DNA from: Gemmatimonadota bacterium
GTDB taxonomy: Bacteria; Latescibacterota; UBA2968; GCA-2709665
Length of the DNA: 64,000 nt
Reading direction: 5' to 3'
NCBI GenBank assembly: GCA_028877215.1
Contig: JAPPFJ010000003.1
Location: 62,001-126,000, forward strand
Each line of letters begins with the position of its first letter. The first letter of the stretch is position 1. The notes under the pieces were generated by a model, which had not been told where the DNA came from, made no database searches, and worked only from the letters and a program-made list of their open reading frames with translations. Below are positions 45,909 through 54,957 of this stretch, piece by piece. The translations under genes and the position numbers were made by a program.

Positions 45909-46595
45909 TCACCGCTCCAGGACTTCCAGACAGGCCTTCATTCGCAGGTCGTGATCAGAGAATTGTCTCAACCAGTCCGCGACCGTCTTGCCGTCCGCCA
46001 TTGTGGTATCCCGCTTTGCGCCGTTCTCCAGGAGGTATCGCGTCGTCTCCGCGTGTCCGTGGCCGGCGGCGCAGTACAGGGGAAAGTGACCGTTATCCGC
46101 GGTGTCGTTGACGTCCGCTTCATGGACGACCAGTTGCCTGACGATGTCCAGGTCGCCGTTCCGGGAAGCGTGATGAAGGGCCGTGTCGCCGCGCGCGTAC
46201 CGTACATGTACCAGTCGCGAATCGGTGCGAAGCATGGTTTCGACCCGGTGGACGTTGGCCAGAAAAACAGCGTAGATAAACTGCCGCGCGGCCTCGTTTG
46301 ACGGTTTCGTATGCGCGTCGAGTCCGCCGTAGGTGATCAACAGCGATACAATGTCCTTGTTATCGGGCACCTCGGCGGCGTAGTGGATCGCGTAACCGTC
46401 GTGAGCCGCCAGATCGGCGCCGCGGTCGATCAGGTACTGAACAACGTCCAGGCGGCGGCGCAGGCCTGCATGGAAGACGGGTCGCCACCCGTGTCTGTCG
46501 TCCTGATCAACCGTCCACGGGCGTTCCTCCACGATTTTCTTCAGCGTGTCGAGGTCGCCGTAGCTCGCGGCTTCATGAATGGAACCGGACTCCAT
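45909..46595 (-). CDS. Ankyrin repeat protein
   Basis: A 228-aa cytoplasmic protein of about six ankyrin units: SIHEAASYGDLDTLKKIVEERP, WRPVFHAGLRRRLDVVQYLIDRGAD, YAIHYAAEVPDNKDIVSLLITYGG, TALHHASRNGDLDIVRQLVVHEADV and FPLYCAAGHGHAETTRYLLENGA. AGGAG precedes the ATG. It is the third ankyrin gene of the window and lacks the N-terminal extension shared by the other two. Target unknown. Confidence 0.87.
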   Translation of the reverse strand: MESGSIHEAASYGDLDTLKKIVEERPWTVDQDDRHGWRPVFHAGLRRRLDVVQYLIDRGADLAAHDGYAIHYAAEVPDNKDIVSLLITYGGLDAHTKPSNEAARQFIYAVFLANVHRVETMLRTDSRLVHVRYARGDTALHHASRNGDLDIVRQLVVHEADVNDTADNGHFPLYCAAGHGHAETTRYLLENGAKRDTTMADGKTVADWLRQFSDHDLRMKACLEVLER

Positions 46596-46952
46596 CGTCT
46601 TTCTCCTCGAAGGCTTTTGCCAACTCCGCGCCAGTTACCTGCTGGTCGAATTTTCACCGGCATCGTTTGCTCTTGCCGACGGGTCACGGCCCTCAAGGCC
46701 ACCTGACCGCTGACGCTCAGGTCAACGTACCGTTAAGAGGCGTGAGACATGGCAATGCGCGGTCGCTCACGTTGCAAGATAGGGCGTGGATAGGGGGAGT
46801 TCAAGGAAAATGCAGTCTATGCGTGCTCATCCGCCATAAACGGATCCCGTTTCTTGACGCATATATGCGGAATAACTATATTCGTACGAGCCGCGGTATT
46901 CCGCGAGACCAGGGTATCCCTGCAACTCCCGCCAATCAGGAAAGGCCGTTCG
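46596..46952. other. Intergenic region upstream of recG
   Basis: About 360 bases between divergent genes. An inverted repeat ACCTGA/TCAGGT lies near 46700-46721. No gene, tRNA or clear promoter was identified. Confidence 0.4.
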
Positions 46953-49034
46953 ATGTTTCCCGAACTCGACGTCCCGGTGAGTACGGTGCGCGGCGTGGGC
47001 GCGAAACGGGAGGATCTGCTGTGTGAAGTCGGTATTTCCACGGTTGCGGATCTCATTCTATTTCTGCCGTACCGGTACGTGGATCGTACGCGGCAGTCGC
47101 CCGTCGCCGGGCTTCCGATAGGCGAGGAGGTCACAGCTGTTGCCGCGGTTCGCTGCGGGAACGTCTTGCCGGGCAGGCGGCCACGGTTCGTTCTCGTGCT
47201 GGAAGACGAATCGGGCACGCTCGAATGCGTCTGGTTTTCGGGGCATCGATATCTCAGGCGGGCGTTCTCGGCCGGCGATCTGCTGGCCGTTGGGGGCAGG
47301 TTGACCAGGTTTGGAAACAAACGGCAGATGGTCCACCCCGACGTGGAGGTGATATCGGATGACGAAGATGGCGCACGAGTCCATACGGGGCGCGTGATCC
47401 CCGTCTATTCGACAACGGCGCGGATGAAGGCGGAACGACTCACCAGCCGTGCATTGCGCCGCGTCATCTTCCACGCGCTGGAAGATGTGCGTCTGGCGGA
47501 CCCGATGCCGGACCCGATGAGGGCGCGATTCGGGGCGCTCTCGCTCGGCGAAGCCGTGAAAAAGCTCCACTTCCCGGACGAAAGACAGGATGTTGAGGCG
47601 GCCCGACGCAGGCTCGCGCTGGATGAACTGCTTTACTTCCAGTTGCGCCTTCGGTCAATGCAGGAGGGTCGAGACGAAAAACCGGTGCCCGTCTTGCCCG
47701 CAACGGGCCCTCTTGCCACAAAGATGATGGCGGCGTTGCCGTTCGAACCCACGGCGGCGCAACGCCGCGCGTTGACGGAGATCGGCGAGGACCTGACGCG
47801 GGGCCGCCCGATGCGGCGCCTGCTGCAGGGTGACGTGGGGTCGGGCAAGACCCTGGTGGCGACGTCGGCCATGCTGGCGGCGGTAGACGGCGGCGCGCAG
47901 GCGGCGCTGATGGCCCCGACCGAGATTCTGGCGGAGCAGCACGCCGAGACCATCCGCGCCTTCGCAGACCCTCTGGGGCTGGTGGTCGCGCTCCTTACGG
48001 GCCGACAGACTCAGCGTGAGCGACGCGAGATCCTTCAAGGGCTGGCCTGGGGTCGCGTCCACCTCGTAGTAGGCACACACGCGCTCCTGCAGGAGGGCGT
48101 GGCTTTTGCCAGGCTGGGTCTCGCCGTCATCGACGAGCAGCATCGATTCGGCGTCCTGCAGCGTGCCGCATTGCTGGAGAAGGAATGCGGCGTCCACCTG
48201 CTGGTGATGACGGCCACGCCCATTCCACGGACGCTTGCCCTGACGCTGTATGGGGACCTGGACGTGACGGTTCTGGACGAACTGCCGCCCGGGCGTCAGC
48301 CGGTGAAGACCGGGTGGCGGGCCGCGGTGGACCGGGAAAAGGCCTATCGCTTCCTGCGCGAACAGGTTTCGACTGGCTGTCAGGCATATATCGTCTTTCC
48401 GATGATTGAAGAGTCCCGAGCGAGCGACACCAGGGCCGCTGCCACCGCATTCGAGGAATTGCGTGACGGCGCGCTGTCGGGTCTGCGGCTGGGTTTGCTG
48501 CACGGCCGGCTTCCCGCTGCGGAGAAGGACGCGGTGATGGCCGCGTTTCGAAAGGGATCGCTGGATGTCCTGGTCTCCACGACGGTGATTGAAGTGGGGG
48601 TGGACGTTCCCGGCGCGACCGTGATGATGGTGGAACACGCGGAGCGCTTCGGCCTGGCGCAACTCCACCAGCTGAGAGGCCGGGTGGGCCGCGGCAGCGC
48701 CGGTTCGTATTGTATATTGATCGCCGACCCGGAGGGTGACCTGTCGCCGGACGCGCGGGCGAGGCTGGACGCCATGGCCGCCGCCGGCGACGGGTTTGAA
48801 ATCGCAGAGATGGATCTGAGGATCCGCGGACCCGGACAGTTCTTCGGTACCCGGCAGGCGGGGTATCCCGAATTCCGTTTCGCCGACCTTACGCGTGACG
48901 TTGACCTGGTCCGTGCGGCTCGGGAGGAGGCGGCTGAGCTTCTGCAACGGGATCCGCACCTCGAGCAAAGCGGCGTGTTGCGCCGACGCGTCGAATCCGT
49001 GAACCTGGAGGTGTCGGCCGGCCATTCGGGGTGA
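46953..49034 (+). CDS. recG: ATP-dependent DNA helicase RecG
   Basis: A 693-aa fork-reversal and Holliday-junction helicase. The N-terminal wedge/OB region begins VSTVRGVGAKREDLLCEVGISTVADLILFLPYRYVD. Helicase motifs follow: RRLLQGDVGSGKTLVA (Walker A), VIDEQHRFG (DEQH, RecG type), MTATPIPRTLALTLYGDLDVTVLDELPPGR, QAYIVFPMIEES, STTVIEVGVDVPGATVMMVEHAERFGLAQLHQLRGRVGRG. AGGAAAGG lies upstream of ATG 46953. Length fits the family. Cytoplasmic DNA repair. Confidence 0.97.
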   Translation: MFPELDVPVSTVRGVGAKREDLLCEVGISTVADLILFLPYRYVDRTRQSPVAGLPIGEEVTAVAAVRCGNVLPGRRPRFVLVLEDESGTLECVWFSGHRYLRRAFSAGDLLAVGGRLTRFGNKRQMVHPDVEVISDDEDGARVHTGRVIPVYSTTARMKAERLTSRALRRVIFHALEDVRLADPMPDPMRARFGALSLGEAVKKLHFPDERQDVEAARRRLALDELLYFQLRLRSMQEGRDEKPVPVLPATGPLATKMMAALPFEPTAAQRRALTEIGEDLTRGRPMRRLLQGDVGSGKTLVATSAMLAAVDGGAQAALMAPTEILAEQHAETIRAFADPLGLVVALLTGRQTQRERREILQGLAWGRVHLVVGTHALLQEGVAFARLGLAVIDEQHRFGVLQRAALLEKECGVHLLVMTATPIPRTLALTLYGDLDVTVLDELPPGRQPVKTGWRAAVDREKAYRFLREQVSTGCQAYIVFPMIEESRASDTRAAATAFEELRDGALSGLRLGLLHGRLPAAEKDAVMAAFRKGSLDVLVSTTVIEVGVDVPGATVMMVEHAERFGLAQLHQLRGRVGRGSAGSYCILIADPEGDLSPDARARLDAMAAAGDGFEIAEMDLRIRGPGQFFGTRQAGYPEFRFADLTRDVDLVRAAREEAAELLQRDPHLEQSGVLRRRVESVNLEVSAGHSG

Positions 49035-49143
49035 CGCGGGCGGAGGTCGGCTGGCGGCGCCGGGCGGTTCAAACGGGGGGATTGGGGTTGACACCCCGGG
49101 GGTTTTGTGGTACATTCAAAAACTGATCCCGGTGAGGTGGGCT

Positions 49144-50070
49144 ATGTCCGTAAACGCGCGTCGTATCGCGGTGGTCGGTTCAATCAACCGGGATACGATT
49201 TGTACGCCCGACGGGACCCGCACCGAGAGCTATGGCGGCATCCTTTACAGTATCGCGGCACTCGCCCGGATTGGGTGTGCCACGATTTTTCCGGTATGCA
49301 ACGTGGGGAAAGACGTCGAAGACGCGGTTCGGCGTCTTCTGGGTTCGTGGGGGTGTGTGCAACTGGACGGCGTCCGGTTCGTACCCGATCGGAATCCCCA
49401 CTGTTTCTTAACCTACGATTCCCGCAACCGGAAGCAGGAGACGCTTCTGGGCGGCGTGCCCGCGCTGGCGATCGAGCGGCTTCAGCCTTTTCTGGGCTGC
49501 GATGCGGTCTGCTTCAATTTCATCACGGGAATGGAACTTGAACTGCAGACGTTGCGGGCGTTCCGCCGCGAAGCCCGCGGTCTCGTACTGATGGACGTGC
49601 ACAGTCTCACGCTGGGAATCGACAGCGGCCGCCGCAGGTTTTTTCGCATGCCGCCCTGCTGGGAGGGGTGGTTGGCCTGCGCCGACATTGTGCAGATGAA
49701 CGACCGCGAAGGCGAACTCCTTGCCGGCGAGGCCCTGAATAGCGGTGCTGCCACCGCGAAATTCGGCGAGCGGGTCCTGGCTCTGGGTCCGGGGGCGCTG
49801 TTGATTACCCGCGGCGAACAAGGCGCCGATGCGGTTACCTCAAATCCGCGGGGTGGCATTGAAGTTCAACGTTATCCCGCGAGGGCCGCGGATGTTCCCG
49901 TGGATGAGACCGGATGCGGCGACGCGTTCCTGATGGGCTTTACGTGGTCCTACCTCGAAACCGGCAGTATTGACGAGGCCAGCCGGTTTGCCAACCGGAT
50001 CGCGGGAATCACGTGCTGTCTCAGGGGCATCGAACAGATGGCCCTGATCGGCGATTATCTTAGGCAATAG
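49144..50070 (+). CDS. PfkB family carbohydrate kinase
   Basis: A 308-aa ribokinase-fold kinase. RIAVVGSINRDTICTPDG and SYGGILYSIAALARIGC are the N-terminal substrate strands; DIVQMNDREGELLAG precedes the second motif. DETGCGDAFLMGFTWSYLE carries the catalytic Asp in the anion-hole motif (usually DTxGAGD, here DETGCGD). It phosphorylates a sugar or nucleoside not readable here. GAGGTG precedes ATG 49144. Confidence 0.87.
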   Translation: MSVNARRIAVVGSINRDTICTPDGTRTESYGGILYSIAALARIGCATIFPVCNVGKDVEDAVRRLLGSWGCVQLDGVRFVPDRNPHCFLTYDSRNRKQETLLGGVPALAIERLQPFLGCDAVCFNFITGMELELQTLRAFRREARGLVLMDVHSLTLGIDSGRRRFFRMPPCWEGWLACADIVQMNDREGELLAGEALNSGAATAKFGERVLALGPGALLITRGEQGADAVTSNPRGGIEVQRYPARAADVPVDETGCGDAFLMGFTWSYLETGSIDEASRFANRIAGITCCLRGIEQMALIGDYLRQ

Positions 50071-50142
50071 AAGGTTCGCCCGCCGTGCTTTCACGTTCCG
50101 GCGGTTTTGTGATGCCGGCCATTTCATCAAGGGGTTTGTCCT

Positions 50143-51144
50143 ATGCAACAATACGATTTTCCGGGTCGGCCGAGCTTCGACCTGTCCCTGAGCCCGAGGC
50201 TTGTCTACTACGGTCTGGGCGTTCTGGTCCTGTTATGGCTGCTCAGCGGAATATATATCGTGCAGCCGGCCGAGCAGGCGGTGGTATTGCGGTTCGGCAA
50301 ATCCATGGGCGTGGAGGAGCCCGGCATCCACTACCATCTTCCCTGGCCGTTCGAGTCGGTGGAAATCGAACGGGTGAGCGAGGTGAAGCGGGTGGAGATC
50401 GGGTTCCGGACCGTCGCCGTGGAGCCGGTGCCGCGCTATCAGCAAGTGACCAGGGAGCAGTCCATGTTGACCGGCGACGAGAATATCGTGAACGTCGAAC
50501 TGATCGTTCAGTATCGGATCAGCGACATTGAAGCCTATCTGTTCAATGCCGCCGACCAGGTGCACGCCGTCCGGAGCGTGGTGGAAGCGGCGCTGCGTCA
50601 GGTGCTGGGGCGGTCGCCGATCGACGAAGCGCTCACTGAAGGCAAATTCAAGATCCAGAGCGAGATCGAGGAACAGGTCAAGGAAGTGTTCGATCTCTAT
50701 GACATCGGATTGCACGTGGAAAACGTGAAACTGCAGACGGTCTCGGTTCCGCGCGAGGTGGACCACGCGTTCAAGGACGTCGCCAGTGCGCGGGAAGACC
50801 GGGAGCGGCTGCGCAACGAAGCCGAAGCCTATCGCAACGAAGTGATCCCCAAGGCGCGGGGCGAAGCCGAGCAGATGATCCGGGAGGCGGAGGCGTATAC
50901 CGTCGAGCGCGTCAAGCGGTCCCAGGGCGACGCGGAACGGTTCCTGGAGGTCCTTAAAGAGTACCGAAAGGCGAAAGACGTGACAGAGGTCCGGCTTTAT
51001 CTGGAAACCATGGAGAAGATCCTGCCTGGCATACAGAAATACGTGGTGGAATCCGACGGCAAGGGGAGCGGTTTCCTTAACATGCTGCAGTTGCAGCCCA
51101 GGGCCGCGAGAACCGCTCAACCCGCGACAGCAGGGGGGAACTGA
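50143..51144 (+). CDS. hflK: HflK, FtsH-modulating SPFH protein
   Basis: A 333-aa membrane-anchored SPFH/prohibitin protein. After a short cytoplasmic tail comes one transmembrane segment (LVYYGLGVLVLLWLLSGIYIV), then the SPFH domain (QPAEQAVVLRFGKSMGVEEPGIHYHLPWPFESVEIERV). A long charged coiled coil follows (VKDVASAREDRERLRNEAEAY type, residues about 205-270). HflK with HflC caps the FtsH protease in the inner membrane. HflC follows after 2 bases. AAGGGG precedes the ATG. Confidence 0.94.
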   Translation: MQQYDFPGRPSFDLSLSPRLVYYGLGVLVLLWLLSGIYIVQPAEQAVVLRFGKSMGVEEPGIHYHLPWPFESVEIERVSEVKRVEIGFRTVAVEPVPRYQQVTREQSMLTGDENIVNVELIVQYRISDIEAYLFNAADQVHAVRSVVEAALRQVLGRSPIDEALTEGKFKIQSEIEEQVKEVFDLYDIGLHVENVKLQTVSVPREVDHAFKDVASAREDRERLRNEAEAYRNEVIPKARGEAEQMIREAEAYTVERVKRSQGDAERFLEVLKEYRKAKDVTEVRLYLETMEKILPGIQKYVVESDGKGSGFLNMLQLQPRAARTAQPATAGGN

Positions 51145-51146
51145 AG

Positions 51147-52007
51147 ATGAAAACGTTAATCAAGGCAATCGTGGCTGTCGTGCTGGCGGGTCTACTCATT
51201 GAATCCGTCCTGTTTACCGTGGACGAGCGCGAACAGGTGGTGGTGACCAGGCTGGGAGAACCCAGGCGCACCATCCAGAGCCCCGGCCTGCACTGGAAAG
51301 TGCCGTTTGTGGAGCGGCTGCACTCCTTCGACGACCGTCTGCTCTACAGCGACGCGGACCCGGCGCCCATTTACACACTGGACAAGAAGAACCTGATCGT
51401 CGACAATTTCGCCAGGTGGCGCATTGTAGATCCTTTGAAATTCCTGAAGTCCGTGCAAACGGTCCGCGGCGCCCAGTCCCGGCTGGACGATATCATTTAT
51501 GCTGCGGTCAGGGAGGAGTTGGGACGGCGGACGCTGGACGAGATCGTCTCCGGAAACCGCAGGGAGATTATGGACAAGGTCACACAGCGCTCGCGCCAGG
51601 ACGCCGCGGAACTGGGCGTGGAGGTGGTGGACGTGCGCGTCAAACGCGCAGACCTGCCTGAGGAGAACAAGAAGAACGTATTCGACCGGATGAGGGCCGA
51701 GCGCGCGCGGCAGGCCAAGGAGTATCGCGCCGAGGGTGAAGAGGCGGCTCTGAAAATCCGCGCGGAGACCGACCTCGAGGTCACACGGATCAAGTCCGAT
51801 GCGTTTCAGAAGTCCCAGCTGATCCGGGGCCAGGGGGATGCCGAGGCGCTGACAATCTACGCGCAGGCATTCCAGAAGGACCCGCGGTTCTACGAGTTCC
51901 AGCGCACCCTCGAAGCCTATGAAAAAACGCTCGGCGAAGGGACCACGGTCGTGCTGCCCCTGCGCACGGACTTCTTCAAGTATCTGGGTAACAGGAAACG
52001 GCGATGA
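51147..52007 (+). CDS. hflC: HflC, FtsH-modulating SPFH protein
   Basis: A 286-aa partner of HflK: N-terminal anchor (LIKAIVAVVLAGLLIESVLFTV), SPFH domain (DEREQVVVTRLGEPRRTIQSPGLHWKVPFVERLHSFD), and the conserved VVDVRVKRADLPEENKKNVFDRMRAERARQAKEYRAEGEE coiled-coil segment. GGGGGAA precedes the ATG. Its stop overlaps the next gene by 4 bases, so the metallopeptidase gene belongs to the same operon. Confidence 0.95.
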   Translation: MKTLIKAIVAVVLAGLLIESVLFTVDEREQVVVTRLGEPRRTIQSPGLHWKVPFVERLHSFDDRLLYSDADPAPIYTLDKKNLIVDNFARWRIVDPLKFLKSVQTVRGAQSRLDDIIYAAVREELGRRTLDEIVSGNRREIMDKVTQRSRQDAAELGVEVVDVRVKRADLPEENKKNVFDRMRAERARQAKEYRAEGEEAALKIRAETDLEVTRIKSDAFQKSQLIRGQGDAEALTIYAQAFQKDPRFYEFQRTLEAYEKTLGEGTTVVLPLRTDFFKYLGNRKRR

Positions 52008-52945
52008 ACGCCCGGCGGTTCTGCCCGCTGATCTGGGTGGTCTGCCTGCTCTGCCGTCCGGTTGCAGCCGAGGGCTGGGAGCGACTCGAACGGGAAGGAC
52101 TGACGCTTCGGTTTCAGGATATCGATCGCGAACGGGCCGGGTTGCTGCTGGATGAACTGATCTCCGGCAGAACTGAGGTCGCGCGGAAGATGGGCGGCGG
52201 GCAGGACGTCCCGATCATCGTCTACGTAGCCGGTTCACAGGCGCTCTTTCAGATGGTTACCCGCGGGCGCATCCCCCACTGGGGTGCGGGTTGCGCCTTC
52301 CCTGCCGAACGGATTGCCGTGTTGCGCCTGCTGCCCGGGCAGCGCGGACAGGTCCTGAAAACCGCACGGCACGAAATCTCCCATATTCTGCTTCACCATC
52401 TGGCGCGGTCACGGGTACCACGCTGGTTCGACGAAGGCGTGGCCATGTGGGCCGCACAGGAATGGCGGCTCCGGGAAAGCACCGAGCTCTCCTACGCGAT
52501 TTTCTCCGGCGGACTGGTTCCACTGGGTGAAATCGAGGGGGTGCTCGGTTTTTCGTCTTCAAAGGCGCGCCTGGCGTATACCGAAAGCCTTCTGGCCGTC
52601 CTGTATCTGATCCGTCTGGGCGGTCCCGGAACGGTGGCGCAAATCGTCCAGACGCTCGGTACGGGCGTCTCGTTCGACGTCGCGCTGTACCGGATCACCG
52701 GGATGACGCCCGACAGATTTGAACGCGAGTGGGCCGAATACGCCGAAGGCCGGTTCAGCGCAACGGCCCTGCTGACATCGGCTGGGGCATTGTGGTTCTA
52801 TGTGACGCTGATGTTGCTCGGCGTATTTGTTGCGGTCCGCGTTCGGAATCGCCGGATCATCGAACAATGGGACGAGGAATCTCCTGAAGACGCCTTGCCG
52901 TTGCGACTCCGCCTCCGCGTGCGCCGCTCCGGAGACCGGTCGTGA
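52004..52945 (+). CDS. Secreted, membrane-anchored zinc metallopeptidase (MA clan)
   Basis: A 313-aa protein. The N-terminal signal sequence LIWVVCLLCRPVAA is followed by an extracytoplasmic domain with the gluzincin motif HEISH near residue 125 and WFDEGVAMW (third ligand Glu) about 20 residues later. A C-terminal transmembrane helix (LLTSAGALWFYVTLMLLGVFVAV) leaves a short basic tail in the cytoplasm. It resembles peptidase_MA-like proteins. It is translationally coupled to hflC and coaE (4-base overlaps each), so it may work with HflKC/FtsH in envelope proteolysis; that is inference. Confidence 0.83.
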   Translation: MNARRFCPLIWVVCLLCRPVAAEGWERLEREGLTLRFQDIDRERAGLLLDELISGRTEVARKMGGGQDVPIIVYVAGSQALFQMVTRGRIPHWGAGCAFPAERIAVLRLLPGQRGQVLKTARHEISHILLHHLARSRVPRWFDEGVAMWAAQEWRLRESTELSYAIFSGGLVPLGEIEGVLGFSSSKARLAYTESLLAVLYLIRLGGPGTVAQIVQTLGTGVSFDVALYRITGMTPDRFEREWAEYAEGRFSATALLTSAGALWFYVTLMLLGVFVAVRVRNRRIIEQWDEESPEDALPLRLRLRVRRSGDRS

Positions 52946-53571
52946 TCGTGGGGGTGACAGGGGGCATCGGCGCCGGCAAGAGCCGCGTTTGCGAAGTCTT
53001 CGCCCGGGGAGGCGCGTACGTAATCGAGGCCGACGAGGTGGGGCGGGCGGCGGTGGACGACCCGGGGGTATTGCGGTCGCTGGCCGAGACGTTCGGCCGG
53101 GGTATTCTGGATGAAAACGGCGTCCTGATTCGCCGGGAACTGGGCCGGCGTGCGTTCGTATCAACTGAGACGCGGGACCGCCTGAATGCCATCGTATGGC
53201 CCACGCTGGTGGAAAAACTGAAGGACCGCGCCCGGAGCGCGCTCGCACAACGTGCCGAACGCCCCGTTGTGATCGATGCCGCGTTGATCTTGGAGTGGGG
53301 GGACCACCACGAGCTGTGCGACATACTGGTGGTTGTCACGGCGCCGGAGACGGTTCGGATTCAGCGGGCGATGGAGCGGAAGGGGTTGTCGGAGGCGGAA
53401 GTCAGGGAACGGATGGCGTGTCAACTTCCGGAATCCGACAAGGTTGAGGCCGCGGACTTTGTGATCGAAAACGCGAGGTCCGCTGCGGAACTGGAATCGG
53501 TCGCGCTTTCAGTCTGGCGACAGATTGTGAAATCCGTAAGGAAGGAGACTTCAGGCAAGTCACCTGATTGA
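52942..53571 (+). CDS. coaE: Dephospho-CoA kinase
   Basis: A 209-aa enzyme of the last step of coenzyme A synthesis: ATP phosphorylates the 3'-OH of dephospho-CoA. VGVTGGIGAGKSRV is the P-loop; GAYVIEADEVGR gives the catalytic Asp region; VVVTAPETVRIQRAMERKGLSEAEVRERMACQ is the lid and CoA-site segment. The GTG start overlaps the preceding stop by 4 bases. A strong terminator follows. Confidence 0.95.
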   Translation: MIVGVTGGIGAGKSRVCEVFARGGAYVIEADEVGRAAVDDPGVLRSLAETFGRGILDENGVLIRRELGRRAFVSTETRDRLNAIVWPTLVEKLKDRARSALAQRAERPVVIDAALILEWGDHHELCDILVVVTAPETVRIQRAMERKGLSEAEVRERMACQLPESDKVEAADFVIENARSAAELESVALSVWRQIVKSVRKETSGKSPD

Positions 53572-53618
53572 ATCTGTTCAGAAAGGATCCATTGTCTGCC
53601 TCTTCTGCAGCGATGAAC

Positions 53619-53655
53619 AGACCCCGACGGGATCGTCCGTCGGGGTCTCATTTTT
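53619..53655 (+). terminator. Intrinsic terminator after coaE
   Basis: AGACCCCGACGG (53619-53630) and CCGTCGGGGTCT (53637-53648) form a perfect 12-bp stem with a 6-base loop, followed after two bases by five T. It ends the hflK-hflC-peptidase-coaE operon. The arms resemble the hairpins at 44676 and 55073. Confidence 0.92.
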
Positions 53656-53686
53656 GTGCAGCGGTTTACAGAAAGACATAGATTTA

Positions 53687-53769
53687 AGGAAACGATCGTT
53701 TTGTAACGACCACATAAGGAAACGAACGTTTCATAAATAATTGACAAAGAAACGATCATTTCTTAATAT
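53687..53769 (+). promoter_or_regulatory. Promoter with three operators spaced 30 bp apart
   Basis: Three near-identical palindromes with core AAACGAWCRTTT start at 53690, 53720 and 53750, exactly 30 bp apart. TTGACA (53741-53746) and TAATAT (53764-53769) are 17 bp apart, so the third operator fills the -35/-10 spacer. This fits cooperative repression of the Fic gene at 53800. Confidence 0.82.
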
Positions 53770-53799
53770 TCCGACAAGGGAAAGGCGGTTTATCCTCCT

Positions 53800-54957
53800 A
53801 TGCCACGTGTGACCGGCCAATATCGAATTGTCAGCACCCTCGGCGAGGAAGTTCGAGCGTTTGTACCTTTCCCGCTCCCGCCAGGTGATCCACCGCTGAC
53901 ATTTGACGGTCGTACAATCGGACTCCACGACGCGGCGGATGCGGCCCTTGCTCGTCTCCGGATCGCGGGCGGTATGGTGCCCAGCACCGAATGGTTTCTA
54001 TTCGGATTTGTACGCAAGGAAGCGGTTATTACCTCCCGGATTGAAGGGACGCGGGCCACGCTACGGGACGTCGTTACTTTTGAAGCCACGGGTCGAAGCG
54101 AACGCCCCGACGATGTTCGTGAGATTTGCAACTATGTAAAGGCGCTTGCGCATGCCCGAGAACAGATCGCGGACCCGGATGGACTTCCTCTTAGTATCCG
54201 TCTGCTTCGCGACACACACCGAATCCTGATGCAGGGCGTTCGAGGCGAAGGCAAAGGGCCAGGCGAAGTACGCCGGTCGCAGAACTGGATCGGCGGCACC
54301 CGGCCCGGTAACGCTCACTTCGTCCCGCCCCCACCTGAGGAAGTCCCTGAAGCGCTCTCGGCGCTGGAACGATGGTTGTACGTAGACAGCGATCTTCCGC
54401 CGCTGGTGCGGGCTGGACTTGCGCACGCGCAATTCGAGACGATTCATCCGTTTCTCGACGGAAACGGTCGCATCGGCAGGCTGTTGATCGCGCTATTGAT
54501 TGAGCATTGGGGGCTTCTCGACCGACCGCTCCTGTACCTCAGCCTCGCGTTCAGGCGCAGTCAACAGGCATACTACGCGCGGTTGACGGCCGTTCGCGAC
54601 GAAGGTGATTGGGAAGGCTGGACTGCGTATTTTCTGGGGTGTGTGCGTGACGCCGCCGAAGATGGTGTTCGTGTCGCAGAGGCGCTTCATTCCGTCGTGG
54701 CACGTGACCGCCGCCGGCTTCTCGCCAGCGAACACGCAACCGTCGCCGCGGTTCGGTTGCTCGACCTCCTTCCGTCACATCCGGTTGTCAACGTTGCATT
54801 GGTTGGCGAGATGCTGGAACTGACGGCGCCAGCGGCCCGCAAGGCCATAGAACTACTTGAAAGCCTCGCCGTGCTTGGAGAAATCACGGGCAGGCAGCGT
54901 GGTCGATTCTATTCCTACCACGAATACCTGGACATCCTGACCGGTGACGAGGTTTGA
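53800..54957 (+). CDS. Fic domain protein with C-terminal winged helix
   Basis: A 385-aa Fic protein. The N-terminal Fic_N region (FVPFPLPPGDPPLTFDG) contains the inhibitory helix motif TSRIEGT near residue 80. The active loop HPFLDGNGRIGR is intact near residue 217. The last 90 residues are a helix-turn-helix (VRLLDLLPSHPVVNVALVGEMLELTAPAARKAIELLESLAVLGEITG). The winged helix makes the protein a likely binder of its own triple-operator promoter. AMP transfer is inferred from family; target unknown. Confidence 0.9.
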   Translation: MPRVTGQYRIVSTLGEEVRAFVPFPLPPGDPPLTFDGRTIGLHDAADAALARLRIAGGMVPSTEWFLFGFVRKEAVITSRIEGTRATLRDVVTFEATGRSERPDDVREICNYVKALAHAREQIADPDGLPLSIRLLRDTHRILMQGVRGEGKGPGEVRRSQNWIGGTRPGNAHFVPPPPEEVPEALSALERWLYVDSDLPPLVRAGLAHAQFETIHPFLDGNGRIGRLLIALLIEHWGLLDRPLLYLSLAFRRSQQAYYARLTAVRDEGDWEGWTAYFLGCVRDAAEDGVRVAEALHSVVARDRRRLLASEHATVAAVRLLDLLPSHPVVNVALVGEMLELTAPAARKAIELLESLAVLGEITGRQRGRFYSYHEYLDILTGDEV

